Positions 1-13,480 are shown, numbered from the stretch's first letter. The stretch is DNA of 64,000 nucleotides from Calliphora vicina (GCF_958450345.1 NC_088782.1:100408358-100472357); one strand, 5' to 3'. Numbers and translations: made by a program. The notes: a model not told the origin generated them from the letters alone.

Positions 1-236
1 GAATCCAACGATGAAATCATCTCAAAAAATGTGTCGCAAATATTTTAGATAGCCATTTCTTCAATCTTTCGAAAAAAAATTAAAAATTTTTAATATTTGT
101 TTTCTGAAGACAAAAACTTTTTTCAAATGGGTCCTTTTTTTCTCAAAATAAATGTTTTGTAACTCAAGACGTACGATTTCAAAAGTTGGCTCACTTGACA
201 TGAAAATTCCCATATATAAAAATTTGCTTGTTTTAA
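1..236. other. AT-rich flank, no gene seen
   Basis: No supportable coding frame, RNA gene or named repeat is visible. The tract ends at the ACAAGTAACAG start of a Helitron-like element. Confidence 0.5.
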
Positions 237-1648
237 ACAAGTAACAGAACTATATTCGGCGGTACCGTGAAATAACTCCCAAATGAAATAACTCCCAACG
301 ATAAGATGAAATAACACAAAACAAATTGTTCATACAACTTAGGACTTATTTCATATGAAACAACTCCTAACGCATAGGGAGTTATTTCATAATTTTTTGT
401 TGGGAGTTATTTCATAATGCAATAACTCCCAATGAAATTTTTGTTGGGTTTTATTTCATTTTATCTTGGGAATTAGGAATTATTTCACTGTATTGGGAGT
501 TATTTAATTTTTGTTGGGTTCTACTTTGCAAAAGCAGAACCCATAAATATCAAAAACTGGCTTCACTCAGAAATTTTTTTTGTATTTCCGGCCTTCGACC
601 GGGGTGTATCAAAAACTGGCTTCGCTCAGAAATGTTTTTTGAATTGACGGCCTTTGGCCGGGCGCAAAGGTTTTCTCCTCTGGGGTGTATCAAAAACCGG
701 CTTCGCTCAGAAAAAATTCTTTTTACATCGTCAGTCTTGGTCAGGTTTCAACGATTTCTTAATCTGGTGCGAAATGAAAATCGGCTTTTTGAAATATTAT
801 AAAATCTTTCTGCAATGAAAGAAACCTTTTCAGAGCGAAGCCAGTTTTTGATACACCCCAGAAGAAAAAACCTTAGCACACGGCCAAAGGCCGGCAATGC
901 AAAAACCTTTTCTGAGCGAATCCAGTTTTTGATACACCCCAGAGGAGAAAACCTTAGCGCCCGGCCGAAGGATGGCAATGCAAAACAAATTTTCTGAGTG
1001 AAGCCAGTTTTTGATATTTATGGGTCCTGCTTTTGCAAAGTAGTACCCAACAAAAATGAAATAACTCCCAATACAGTGAAATAATTCCTAATTCCCAAGA
1101 TAAAATGAAATAAAACCCAATATTTTTAAAATTATGAAACCGCCGATTGTTGGGAGTAATTTCATTTTACCCTTTGGTAGTTATTTCATTTTTCAAGTTT
1201 GGGAATTATTTCATTTCTGATGGGAATTATTTCATAGGGAGTTATTTCATTGGGAGTTATTTCATTTGGGAGCTATTTCACGGTACCATATTCGGCCGTG
1301 GTGAATCTTATATAGCCTTCACCAAATATTCATTCATTAAATATTTTTAAGTAAACAAAATTAATTTTTTTTACAAATTTTTTCATTTTTTGGAAAAAAA
1401 ATTTTTTCGAATTGTTTTTTTAAATTTTAAAATTTTTTTGTTATTAAATTTTTTTTAATATTTAGAGAAAAAAAAAATTTTTGGTGAAAATAAAAAATCG
1501 GGTTAAGAAATATTTTTTCCGATTTTGACCCATTATATTTCCAACTTACTATGGTCTTATATACGTCATTGTAAAGGTCTTGGAAATATCTATCATTAGA
1601 TATACATATTGTCTATATTAATGACTTAGTAATCCAGATATAGGTAAA
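237..1648 (+). mobile_element. HINE family 1, truncated copy split by a foldback element
   Basis: It starts ACAAGTAACAGAACTATATT and resumes after the foldback insertion with the TTCGGC-type subterminal motif and a degraded TATAGCCTTCACC. The body is long A/T tracts followed by a segment closely matched in the next copy (ACTTACTATGGTCTTATATA, near 1544 and again near 1956). There is no 3' end: the copy breaks off at about 1646, and a second copy starts three bases later. The architecture resembles the mini-me/DINE-1 class of Helitron relatives, which is known in flies. The class assignment is inference. Confidence 0.7.
261..1287. mobile_element. Foldback element with 9-bp target site duplication
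   Basis: The ends are perfect inverted repeats (GGTACCGTGAAATA at the left and its complement at the right, with few differences further in). ATATTCGGC lies at 252-260 and again at 1288-1296, giving a 9-bp target duplication. The arms run about 261-718 and 824-1287 around a loop of roughly 105 bp. The outer arm is a run of GGGAGTTATTTCAT-type modules. The inner arm has units of about 80 bp containing TGTATCAAAAACTGGCTTCG. No transposase is present. Drosophila FB elements share this plan (long modular inverted repeats, 9-bp duplications, Mutator-related mobilisation), so an FB/MULE origin is inferred. Confidence 0.85.
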
Positions 1649-2220
1649 ACAAGTAAGAGAGCTATATTCGGCTGTGCCGAATTTTATATACCCTTCACCA
1701 AAATATACTTTAAAATTTTAAATATTTTTAGGTAAACTAAATTTAATTTTTTTTCCAGTTGTTTTTTCGAAATTGTTTTTTAAAATTTTTTTTAATTTAT
1801 TTTTTAAAATTTTAAAATTTTTTTTTTAAATTTAATAATTTTTTTTTAATTTAAAAAAAAAATTTTTTTAGTTTTTACATTTTTTTTTTAATATCAGTGA
1901 AAAAAAAATTCGGGTTAAAAAATATTTTTTCCAATTTGGCCCATTGTAGGTCCAACTTACTATGGTCTTATATACGTCGTTGCAAAGGTCTTTGAAATAT
2001 CTATCATTAGATATCCATATTGTCTATATTAATGACTTAGTAATCCAGATATGGGTCAAAAATAGGTCAAAAATCGAGGTTGTCCTGGTTTTTTCCTTAT
2101 ATCTCAGCGACCCCATAAAGAATATATATACTTTATGGGGTCGCAAATGAAAAATGTGGAAATTACATACGGAATGACAAACTTATATATACCCTTGCCA
2201 CTCATGGTGAAGGGTATAAA
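1649..2220 (+). mobile_element. HINE family 1, short copy with both ends
   Basis: It starts ACAAGTAAGAGAGCTATATT with TTCGGCTGTGCCGAA and TATACCCTTCACC, and ends with CTCATGGTGAAGGGTATAA. The 5' CCCTTCACC pairs with the 3' GGTGAAGGG. It lacks the GACA tract. It is fused to more family-1 sequence on both sides. Confidence 0.75.
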
Positions 2221-2543
2221 AATAGGTCACAAATCGAAGTTGTGCTGCTTTTTTCCTTATATCTCAACCATTTGTAAACCGATTTTCTCGATTTTAAATA
2301 GCAACTGAGCCGGAAAAATTCCGGAGATATTGATGTATGAATCGTGTATGTAAGTTATTTGGATGCTTCGGAAAGTTGATTTCAACAGACAGACGGACAG
2401 ACAGACGGACATGGCTTAATCGACTCTGCTATCTATAAGGATCCACAATATATATACTTTATAGGTCGGAAATGAAAAATGTAGAAATTACAAACAGAAT
2501 GACAAACTTATATATACCCTTCTCACGAAGGTGAAGGGTATAA
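2221..2543 (+). mobile_element. HINE family 1, 3' end joined in tandem
   Basis: Just after the previous terminus, internal family-1 sequence restarts (AATAGGTCACAAATCGAAGT). It runs through a short tract near 2388-2412 with GACA and GACG units, then CATGGCTTAATCGACT, and a second GGTGAAGGGTATAA end. This head-to-tail join without a new 5' end is often seen in Helitron-type clusters. Confidence 0.7.
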
Positions 2544-3181
2544 AAAAGACTCTATAACTGTATTTTCAGTATTTATAATATTTTACACTACGAGTATCTT
2601 TTTGAAACCCATATTGAGTATGTTTGAAACCATTTGTTTACCAGATTCAACTTCCTATAACAATCGAGCTAATACGAATAGAATTCACTTGAAAATCCCT
2701 TTCAAACGATAACCCATATTATATGTAATATGATGTCTTGGGAAAAACATCATAATACAAATCAGGCTTATTTTGATGGGGTTAACAAAACCACTTTTTT
2801 CCTCTTCATACAAAGTGAGTCGCTTTAATATATTGTATATGAATTTGAATCAAACTTTTTCATATCAAAATGAAACCCATTCCATTTGAGTTTGCATAAA
2901 CTTATGGTTTATTTAATGTTTTGAAATGTGTATTACGGTCTGTTTAATAATTTGACATGTTGCCAAGGAAACACTTTTTTGTTTACATTTTTTCAACATT
3001 ATGTGCCAAATTGTGCACATTTCCATACAAATATACGCGTTCATACTTATACATGGAAAAAGGAAAGTTGAGCTTTAAAAAAAAATTATGGATGTACGAT
3101 TACAGAACAAAATATCCTGGCACACATGCATGTGTGAATGGGTTTTTACTCTTAATAAAATATTAATGTTTGTGTAAATGA
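2544..3181. other. AT-rich intergenic tract
   Basis: Open frames here are short and biased by A/T content. No domain, RNA gene or clear repeat was recognised. Confidence 0.5.
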
Positions 3182-3360
3182 ATATTAGAGTGGTCCAAAA
3201 AAATTAAATTGCGAATTTTTACCGTATCGCCCAATAGAATTATCTTATGGATTATCGAAACATGTTCTGAAAAATATAAGAATAATAGGTTAACGTTAAC
3301 TGGTTGCATGATCGTTTTACTTTTACTTTAGTTTGGAAACATCCACAGCCACCCTAATAT
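3182..3360. mobile_element. Possible small terminal-inverted-repeat element
   Basis: ATATTAGAGTGG near 3183 and CCACCCTAATAT ending at 3360 are inverted with one mismatch over 12 bases, and the sequence between is non-coding. The same CCACCCTAAT motif recurs at other places in the window. The short repeat length keeps confidence low. Confidence 0.35.
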
Positions 3361-3857
3361 ACACATTTGTATGTAAATATGTATTTCTCTGTATATGATG
3401 ATGAAACTTAAAATAATAAATCCTTTAATTTTTTTTGGAGTAAAAAGGAAATTGAGTGCAAAAAATAACGAATAACATGTAATATTTGTTGAAAAAATAA
3501 ACGTAATATAGTTTTAAAATATGGACACTTTCAGGAAGCAGTAAAGTTATATGGAATTAATAAAATATAAGTATTTTCGTATACATCAAAAAACATCTGT
3601 CCCTTATCAGTCACTCTCAGTTTATATATTAAATCTGGAATTATTAATTGTAACAAATTCATCAGAAATTGATATTAAAGCACATATGGCAATTTTTTTC
3701 TAGTTTACTTGGTACCTTAGACTTTCGTCTATATAAATTAATGTACACAAAGTTACATTAATGGATTTCGATACGAATGGTTTAGCTGTAGAAATTGTAA
3801 CCTAGTTAATACATTTCGCAAAAATTGGATGTAATCGTAACGATGACAATTTATAAT
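3361..3857. other. AT-rich intergenic tract
   Basis: No gene seen. The last three bases (AAT, 3855-3857) are the left target duplication of the adjoining MITE. Confidence 0.5.
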
Positions 3858-4189
3858 AAGGGTACTCATTTAAACCCTTAAGTTTCCCATTTGTTCAATT
3901 GTGCAAATTTGCGCGACGTGTTTCAATTATCAATTTTGTGCAAGTTTATACATTAAATTTCTCTCTATTTGATATAAATGTCAAATAAAAATAAATTCAA
4001 CAAAAGCCTTAAAAAATTTTTCAAATTGTATAAATTTTAATTTTAACAAGTAAGAGTGCTATATTCGGCTATGCCGAATCTTATATACCCTTCACCTTTG
4101 TTGTGGATGCATTATTATTTTTTATAATTAGTATATAGGTATGTATGTACATTGCCCACTTTCAGCGTACAGCATCCTAAATTTATCAA

Positions 4190-4490
4190 GAACACAAAAA
4201 ACAACAACAACGCCAAACGAAACAGAACACCAAAAGAAAAAACAAAAACAAAATACGCAAGGCAATGAAACCAACACAAACCATCCAAACATACGTTTAA
4301 TTGTATAAAAAACAACAACAACGCCAAAAGAAACAAAACACAAAAGCAAAACAAAATACGCAAAGCATGCACATTCAAACAACACACAACCAAACAAAAG
4401 TTTAGTTGTATAAAAAACAACAACAACGCCAAAAGAAACAAAACACAAAAAAAAACAAAATACGCAAAGCTTACACATCCAACCATAATT
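4190..4490. repeat. Three tandem repeats of about 105-111 bp
   Basis: CAACAACAACGCCAAA recurs with spacings of about 111 and 105 bp, each followed by ATACGCAA and AACAAAAG-type stretches. Read on the minus strand the array gives hydrophobic repeats rich in LLALLLFF. These look like a by-product of the composition and not a protein. Confidence 0.75.
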
Positions 4491-4704
4491 TTGTTGCTTT
4501 TTTGTCAAAGCATGCAATACATTGTGTTTTTTGATGAAATTTTCAGAGGTTGTCTCGGATTTTTGCTCATATCTCCGTTATTTATGGACGGATTTTGCTG
4601 ATTTTAAATAGCAAAATTCTCGAAAGTATGTCTGACAGAATTGTTGAAGATTTGGATCCCGGAGATATCTGGGGCCTTCAGAAAATTGATTTCAACAGAC
4701 AGAA

Positions 4705-5936
<1,232 letters not shown>

Positions 5937-6458
5937 GGACATGGCTTAACGACTCCGCTATCTATAAGGATCCAGAATATATATACTTTATAGGGTCGGA
6001 AATGAAAAATGTAGAAATTACAAACGGAATGACAAACTTATATATACCCTTCTCACGAAGCTGAAGGGTATAAAAATGTTGAATGAAAGTTAAATCTTTA
6101 GAACAAACGGTGATATACAGAGTTTGCAAGATTTTGTTTCTATTCTAGCTGTTGGTTAATGTTTTCATACACAATGCCATTTAATACAATCATTCTGTTC
6201 CAAAGTTACACAATTTTCACATGCACAACATTTTTATATTTTATTTGATTTTTATTTCTTATTAATAAAAGTAAACAAAAGCAGCTGATTCATCAAATGC
6301 ACAATACATTCAAGTTTGCGAGTCTAAATTGTCGCGCAAACTTATCGGAGTTGTGCAAACGAATTTCCATACATTTTTTGACAGTTCATTTGCGAGAGTG
6401 TAAAAATGCACAGATTGCACAGTTTGCGAGGCATTTAAGCGTTTACATGAGGACCCTT

Positions 6459-6949
6459 AATGTATTTTCATTTTAAGTTTTATCATTCGTTTATTTACTT
6501 AGTAGAATATGTTTCTCATAATTTTAAAGTACTAAATATTACATTTAAATAACATATTTTGTGTTGTCAACATTTTTTATTCCATTTACAAACCCTCACA
6601 GAAAGTAATTAAATTGCAGGTTACATAAAAATTACTTTAAAATATTAATTAACACACAGGCCTGAACAGGATGATAACATGAGAAATTTAGTATGCAGTT
6701 GACCTTTTTAACACACAAAGTTGTATGACTTCTTTAAAGTTTATAACTAAATTAAAAGTCAATTAAAAGTAAACATTAACATTTTATTACATTGCACTTT
6801 AAAACAATAAATTTAAGTTTTTATACTCTACACCTGATTTGGAATCATATTCTGAGTCGATAAAACGATGACCGTCAGTCCAAGAGCACAAATATCTTAA
6901 ACAATTTGGAATCCAAATAAAATTTAACAAAAATAAATTTGATTTGACT
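6459..6949. other. AT-rich intergenic tract
   Basis: No recognisable gene or repeat. The 80-residue minus-strand frame at 6799-7041 runs into the next inverted-repeat element and is not supported as a gene. Confidence 0.45.
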
Positions 6950-7161
6950 GCTTTTACACACTGCAAGTTTACTTGAAGCAAGTCTCTTCGATTCCCTTTT
7001 AAACTTGCTCGTCTGTTTACACACAGCAAGTCTGTGTTCAATTTTGTATGTCAAAACCTAATAGACGCCATAGTGAACATGAGAAAACAAAAGAGACTCT
7101 CCTTGCCTCTCTCTCCTATATACTCAGACTTGCGGCAAGAAAACTTGCCCTGTGTAAAAGC
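6950..7161. mobile_element. 212-bp inverted-repeat MITE
   Basis: The left end GCTTTTACACACTGCAAGTT and the complement of the right end (GCTTTTACACAGGGCAAGTT) form an imperfect inverted repeat that continues for about 35 bases into GCAAGTCT. A related half-site (CAAGTTTACTTGAGCAAGTC) lies near 43277. No clear target duplication was found. Confidence 0.65.
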
Positions 7162-7488
7162 AGACTATGGAAATAAATCACAAGGTCTAATTTCATAGCG
7201 ATCGATTCATTATCGCTCCCATATAAGGCAGAAATAAGTTTCACATATGCAGATACAAATCACGCTACATTATTTCAGGACGCTCTATACATAATCAGAT
7301 TGAAAGAAATTACGCGAAGATCGGTTCATAATTAGTCATACCTCAAATAAAACAGAGCTGTTTTATTTGATCAAAATATGAATGGAAGTAAAATTTTAAT
7401 GAATTCATCATGAATTAAAATTAATGAACGTATTCGCTGCATCCAGAAAAAGAATTGAATTAAAGTTTTAATGATTTCATTTTGTTAT
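7162..7488. other. Degraded repeat and flank of HINE family 2
   Basis: The first part has the phrase GCTCCCATATAAGG, typical of HINE interiors. The last about 110 bases (from TCAAAATATGAATGG) are matched by 13595-13725, where the sequence runs on without the HINE, so a family-2 element inserted into this older repeat. Confidence 0.5.
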
Positions 7489-9800
7489 TATACCCTCCAC
7501 CACTATAAGTGGTGAATGAGGGTATATATAAGTTTGTCATTCCGTGTGTAACATTGATAAATATTCATCTGAGACCCAACAAAGTATATATATTATTGAT
7601 CCTTATGAAATTCTAAGTCGATTGAGCCATGTCCGTCTGTCTGTCCGTCTGTGTAAAACACGCTCATGTCCAAAATACGCAAACAAACTTAGTAGAGTTG
7701 CAAGAAAAATGTTTATTATTGTCCTAAGCAGTTTGGTATTGAAAATCAGCGAAATCGGTACAGTGGAACCAAAGTTATGAATGAAAATGTGGGACAACCT
7801 AAAAAAAAAATTGATAATTTTCACATATTTTTGGACATTTTTTGTAAATATATTGCAGCTAATATCATAAAATTTTGCACTCGTTACTTTTATGATAAAA
7901 GGAGTAACTCTGGTGAAAATTATAAGAATCGGTCCATGCTTTCTCCTAGCCCCCATACAAATTTCTTCCCGAAATAAGGTTCTATGGTATATAAATGGAA
8001 ATATCCACATAGGAATATCCACATGAAATTCAGCAAAAATAAGTTTCGTGGTAAAAGAAATTATATTACAAAATTTTTCGTGGATCGGCCCATATTTGAC
8101 CATAGCCCCTATATAAAGTACACTTCCGAAAATCTCTTAAATAAGCATAAATGTCTTATAAATATCGCTATCAAGTTGAAATTCGACACGAATAATCCCC
8201 ATATATACCAAAATCGCTGTACCTAATTCTATGAAGATCGGCCGATAATTGGTTATAGCTCCCATATAAGGACCACTTCCGAAAAACACAATAACCTACA
8301 TAAATATCTAAAAAATATCAATATCAAAACAAAATTTCACACACATCCATACTTTATATTTAGAAATCATACTACTGGATTTTGTGAATATCGGTCCATA
8401 TTTGATCATAGCTCCCATATAAGGTCCACTTCCAAAAATCAGTTAAGTACTCATAAATCTCTTATAAATACATTTATCATGCTAAAATTCCACACAAATT
8501 ATACTCATATATATAGATATCACTGTTCCAAATTTTATGCAGATTGGACGATAATTGGTCATAGCTCCCCTATAAGGCCCATTTCCGAAAAAAAGATATT
8601 AACCTTAAAAAGTATTAAAAACATATCGATATCAAAATGAAATTACGCACAGATCCAGTAATTTGAATCCAGTAATCAGACTTCTGGATTTTGTGAATAT
8701 CGGTCCATATTTAACCATAGCTCCCATATAAGGTCCACTCCCGAAAATCACTAATATCCTCAAAAATTTCTTACAAATATAGTTATCAGGTTGAAATTCA
8801 AAACAAATTTATTCAATATATACAAAAATCGACGTACTAAATTTTATGATGATAGGCCCATAATTGGTCATAACCTCCATATAAGAACTACTTCAGGAAA
8901 ACACATTACCGTGCACAAATATCCATAAAAATCTACACTCAACCAAAATTTTACACCGATCAGTAATTTGTATTCAAGAATCGTACTACAAGATTTTTTA
9001 AATATTGGTGCATAATTCGGCATAGCTCCCACATAAGGTCCACTCTTGTTAATAGCGTTGTTTATATGAAATTCTACAAAAAAAGCCCTTAAATACTTAG
9101 GATCATAATAGGTCATAGCATCCATATATTTAACCAAAATGGTACACAGATCAGTAATTTGGATTCAAAAATCATAATACTGAATTTTGTGAATATTGGT
9201 CCATAATTGGCCACAGCTCTCATATAAATACATAAAAATCATGTAAAAATATTTTATGACAATCGAATCATAATAGGTCATAGCTCCCGCAAAAGTCCCA
9301 CAACCAAATATTTTAAAATTTGTCTAAATATATTTGTATACCCTTTTTTTATACTCTGTTTCTTCACTTGAGGTTAAAAGGGAAAAATGTTGATCCAAAC
9401 GTATTAGCTAATTATTAAGTATATAAATTGTTAAATTTCATTTCATGAGGTCCAGACTTAAACTCGACAACACTTCCCCTTTGCGCATGTGAAATTTCAT
9501 TAAAATCGGACTAAGGGTTTAGAAGTTACAGATTTATTTCCCTCTTTTTTTTTAGAAAAATTAAGTTTAGATGACAATTTCTCAATTAAAAGACAATAAT
9601 TAACTGTGTCAAACGTTCTAATAGGAATTTCAGTTATAAATTGTTGAATTAGATACAATTTTTTGTACATTTGAAATAAAATATCTTCTGCGTAAACTAG
9701 TCTTTCTAACAATTGTTATATTATTTCAGCTTTTATACCATCATATTTAGGTGGAGGGTATTTAAGATTCGGCACGGCCGAATATAGTACTCTTACTTGT
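7489..9800 (-). mobile_element. HINE family 2, full-length copy
   Basis: Read on the minus strand it starts ACAAGTAAGAGTACTATATT with TTCGGCCGTGCCGAA and ATACCCTCCACC, and ends GTGGTGGAGGGTATAA. The GACA/GACG tract is at about 7626-7652, beside CATGGCTCAATCGACTTAGA. The interior repeats phrases such as GCTCCCATATAAGGTCCACT about every 150-300 bases, which suggests internal amplification. Open frames here are conserved between copies because the DNA is, and none has a recognisable domain. An uninterrupted version of the target lies near 13730. Confidence 0.8.
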
Positions 9801-9939
9801 TGTTATTAAAATTGACAAAAAATAAATTTCGATTTTTTAATAAAATGGTCCTCACCGCGCTATTTCGTAATCACGCTATTTAATTGATTTCAAAATACTT
9901 CTGAGAAACATTTTAAATCTCTCAAATATATCAAAGCTA
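9801..9939. repeat. Second half of the repeat interrupted by HINE family 2
   Basis: TTAATAAAATGGTCCT and ATTTCAAAATACTTCTGA match 13766-13830 closely. This repeat joins directly to the LINE fragment that follows. Confidence 0.6.
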
Positions 9940-11100
9940 TTCGAAAAACTTTTAATGCACAAGTTAAAGCCGATAGTGAATAATTTCGATTATATTTCAA
10001 CTCATCAATTCGGATTTCGAGAAATTCGGATTTCGAGAAAAACATAACACCATAGAACAAACTCACAGGCTGGTAGAAATCATATCCAAGACATTTGAAG
10101 AAAAAAATATTGTTTTGCACTCTTCATCGACGTTTCACAAGGCTTCGACAAAGTATGGCATGAAGGATTATCGATCAAAATAAAACAATATTTACCAGTG
10201 AACACACATAAGCTTCTAGAAAGTTATTTAATTCATCGAAAGTTCGTTCTAAAAGAGGGAGACTTCATACTCCAAGAAAGGTACTGGGTCCCTTCCTATA
10301 TTTGCTATATACTTGTGATATGCCTACAAACAGTCGAACCCACATATCAACTTTTGCTGATGACACAGCTATACTAGCCATTCATGAAAACCCCCAAGAA
10401 GCATCTGTACTTTTACAAGACCATATACTCGACATAGAAAGGTGGTTAAAACAATGGCGAATAAAAGTAAACGAGCAAAAATGTATACATCTCAATTTCA
10501 CATTGCGTAGAGAATCGTGCCCTCCAATTCTAATAAATAATCATATAATACCTCAACAAACTGAAGTTAAATATCTAGGTCTGCATCTAGGCCGACGTCT
10601 TACCTGGAAAAAGCATATAGATACGAAATTGACTCAAATGAAGTTAAAATTACTACAATTTTACTGGCTAATTGGTAAAAACTCGAGATTTAGTTTAGAT
10701 TGCAAACTTTTGCTGTACAGCTCAATAATAAAACCCATATGGTGCTATGGAATTCAATTATGGGGCACGTCCTCAGCTTCTAATATTGAAAAAATTCAAA
10801 GATTTCAAAATAAAATATTACGAATGATAACAGCAGCGCCTTGGTATGTGAGAAATATTAACATTCATAAGGACCTAGGTGTCTCCCTGGTGAAAAATGC
10901 AATAAAAAAACAAGCGGAGTCATATTTGAAAAAGTTAGAAGTTCACCCAAACCCAAACCCACTTGCACGAACATTAATGAGAAGTAATGGCTACATCCGA
11001 CTAAGAAGAAGGAATCCAACAGACCTGCGCTGATAATAGGATCTATAAATTAATCATAATTTTTCGTCCAACTGTGGTGGGACGTAATAAAAATTAATAT
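9940..11100 (+). pseudogene. Jockey-type non-LTR retrotransposon, 5'-truncated reverse transcriptase
   Basis: This is the remnant of a LINE polymerase that would copy its RNA at a nicked chromosomal site. Translated pieces show the RT finger/palm motif STHQFGFRE, motif A IDVSQGFDKVWHEG, the catalytic box FADDTAILA (about 10353) and thumb phrases VKYLGLHLGRRLTWKKHID and IIKPIWCYGIQLWGTSS. The longest open stretch is 10302-11033, ending RRRNPTDLR and a stop. A 16-bp tandem duplication (ATTCGGATTTCGAGAA twice near 10011-10042) shifts the frame, and the segment normally carrying motif B before LGPFLYLLY is deleted. The endonuclease domain and ORF1 are missing. A short 3' UTR with AATAAAAATTAAT follows. 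The Jockey clade is my best reading, but the related CR1/I groups are possible. Confidence 0.85.
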
Positions 11101-11117
11101 TTATATTTAAGATTTGA

Positions 11118-13480
11118 ACAAATTACACTATGCAACAAATGAAGACTTTTGGAAAAACACAAGATCATGACAGTATAGGTTCGACTCTACTACCAAAGGG
11201 TAGTAAAACCCTATACTCAGTTTGTCCATTTTGGTGACCGATTTTTTTTTATGGGCCCCCAAAGTTTCTGAAAATCAGTGGGGCCTCTAAAAAAGGTGTC
11301 ATCAGTTTTTGGTTAACAGCTAATTCAGACTTTGTGATACGGCTTAAATAAATTTTCCGCCAAATAAATTTTTTTTAAATTTTTTTACAAAAAATTGCTT
11401 TTTCGTGCACTTTTGTTGAAAAAATATAGGAAGAAGAATTTTTTTTTTACTTTTTTTAGAATAACTTCCTGGCACTCCTAATTATAACAATATTTAGCAA
11501 AGTTGTAGCTACGGTAAAGCTGAACAACTCTTGTGAACATATCAATGCAATCCGAACATATCTAGGCATTCTAAATAGCTGTCAAAAATCATTTTGTAGC
11601 ATACAAATTTTATTTTTTTACTATTTTTTGACTCTAAAACAAAAATTTTTTGTTAAAAAATTATGTTCGAGTGTATACTTCTCTATTGTGCTGGAATAAC
11701 GAAGAATGAGCAAATCATTATCGGTATGATCCGGGCGCATCACTTTATCCAATCTTGATCACGCAAGACCGGCTTAATGCGAGATATGAAAAAACATTAA
11801 AATTTTTGAAAGTGGGCAAGGTTTGTGTAGCTTCTGAAGAGTAAATATAAGCTTTTTATATAAGTTTTTGATATCGGTGGAAACCTTATGACTTGAAGAT
11901 TGACATTTTGGTGAAATGAATAAATTTCGTGTTTTTTCGGACGTATTTTACCCTAAAAACTAACAATATTATAAAATGTTGATTTTCCATCAAGAAAAAT
12001 AAAAATTTTGAATTAATGTAAATTTTGAACAGTTACAGACATCACAATAAAATTTGGAACTAATATAGATCTAAATGTTCTTAAGTCAATGGCATCACTA
12101 ATGTTGCCATTCTTTGTTTTCAAACATCGAAATTCCTAAAACGGGGAAAATGTGTTCCAAAAACTGAGTTGTTTTTAGAAAATAGCCCACTTTTACGTTA
12201 TTTACAGTATGATAGTAAAAACTTTTTGTATGTATATAAACAACATATAAGGCTATACAAATATGTCGAGTTTCTGAGGATCGGTGCTTTGCGTTTTTAG
12301 AATTTTTTACTCAAACCAAAAATTTTGGTACAAAGTCCGCTTAAGTTAGTAAAATTTTACTTTTCACGTTTTTGCGTTAAGTTCTCTTTCCAAATCATAA
12401 AAAAATTTATATAGCCACGAAGAAACTTAGTTTTTTATAAAAGAAAAAATATGGGGACTTTTTTGGGAAAAAACTTAAAAAACACACGCATACAAAGTTG
12501 AAATATTTAAAAAAAAGCTTCAACTTTGGATGCGTGTAACTTTTTATAGGGACGAAATAATTGTTATCAGATTTGTTTTATTTTCTTTAGAATTTTATCG
12601 CAAATACATATACGTCATATATAAAAAAACAAATTTCGACCTTTCATTGGCCCATCATATATAAAATAAAAAAAAAGATCGAGCAAAATTTAAAAAAAAA
12701 TTAAACCTAAATATCTTTTGAACTAAAAGAGATAACCTACAGATAAAAGCACATTTTTGTAGGCCTTCTCAAGGACTATCTATATTTAATTTCAGCTCAT
12801 TCGGATCACAAATGGCTTTTTTGCGATTTTTTTTTTAAATGTGTGACATTGAGGGTCCACTCACTGATCCCCATTCCGAACACCTCAGCCGAGTAAATAA
12901 TACAGCACAACATAGAACCCTGGACTTGATCATACTATTTTAACAAAAAATCTTTGTTTTAGAGTCAAAAAATAGTAAAAACTAAAATTGTTAAGGTACA
13001 AAGTGATCTTTATGTGCTACTTAGAGTGACTAGATACGTTCAGAATGCATTGATATGTTCTCAAGAGTTGTTCAACTTTACCGTAGCTACAACTTTGCTA
13101 AATATTGTTATTGAAAAATTAGGAGTCCCAGGAAGTTATTCTAAAAAAAGTAAAAAAAAAATTCTTCTTCCTATATTTTTTCAACAAAAGTGCACGAAAA
13201 AGCAATTTTTTGGAAAAACAATTTAACAAAATTTATTTGGCGGACTCTTAGCTATATTATTGGCATATAAAGTTAAGCCGTATCACAAAGTCTGAATTAG
13301 CTGTTAACCAAAAACTGATGACACCCTTTTTAGAGGCCCCACTGATTTTCAGAAACTTTGGGGCCAATAAAAAAAAATCGGTCACCAAAATGGACAAACT
13401 GAGTACAGGGTTTTACTACACTTTGGTAGTAGAGTCGAACCTATATCATGTCATGATCGTGTGTTTTTTTCACTGTTGCA
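11118..13480 (+). mobile_element. Long-inverted-repeat element, about 2.36 kb, copy A
   Basis: The left end CACTATGCAACAAATGAAG and the complement of the right end (CACAGTGCAACAGTGAA) open inverted arms of about 0.6 kb, roughly 11118-11700 and 12900-13480, that stay closely similar throughout. The middle has no recognisable transposase. AATTA lies at both flanks, offset by one base. Copy B (60923-63100) has the opposite orientation, and a diverged core lies at 39340-40300. The terminal CACTATG and CACAGTG fit the CACWRTG heptamer of Transib elements, but the flanks do not give a clean 5-bp duplication. Confidence 0.75.

Noticed and set aside
11118..13480. Firm assignment of the long-inverted-repeat element to Transib
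   Set aside because: The heptamers fit, but the flanks give AATTA and TAATT and not an identical 5-base pair, and no transposase is present. It is kept as a possibility only.
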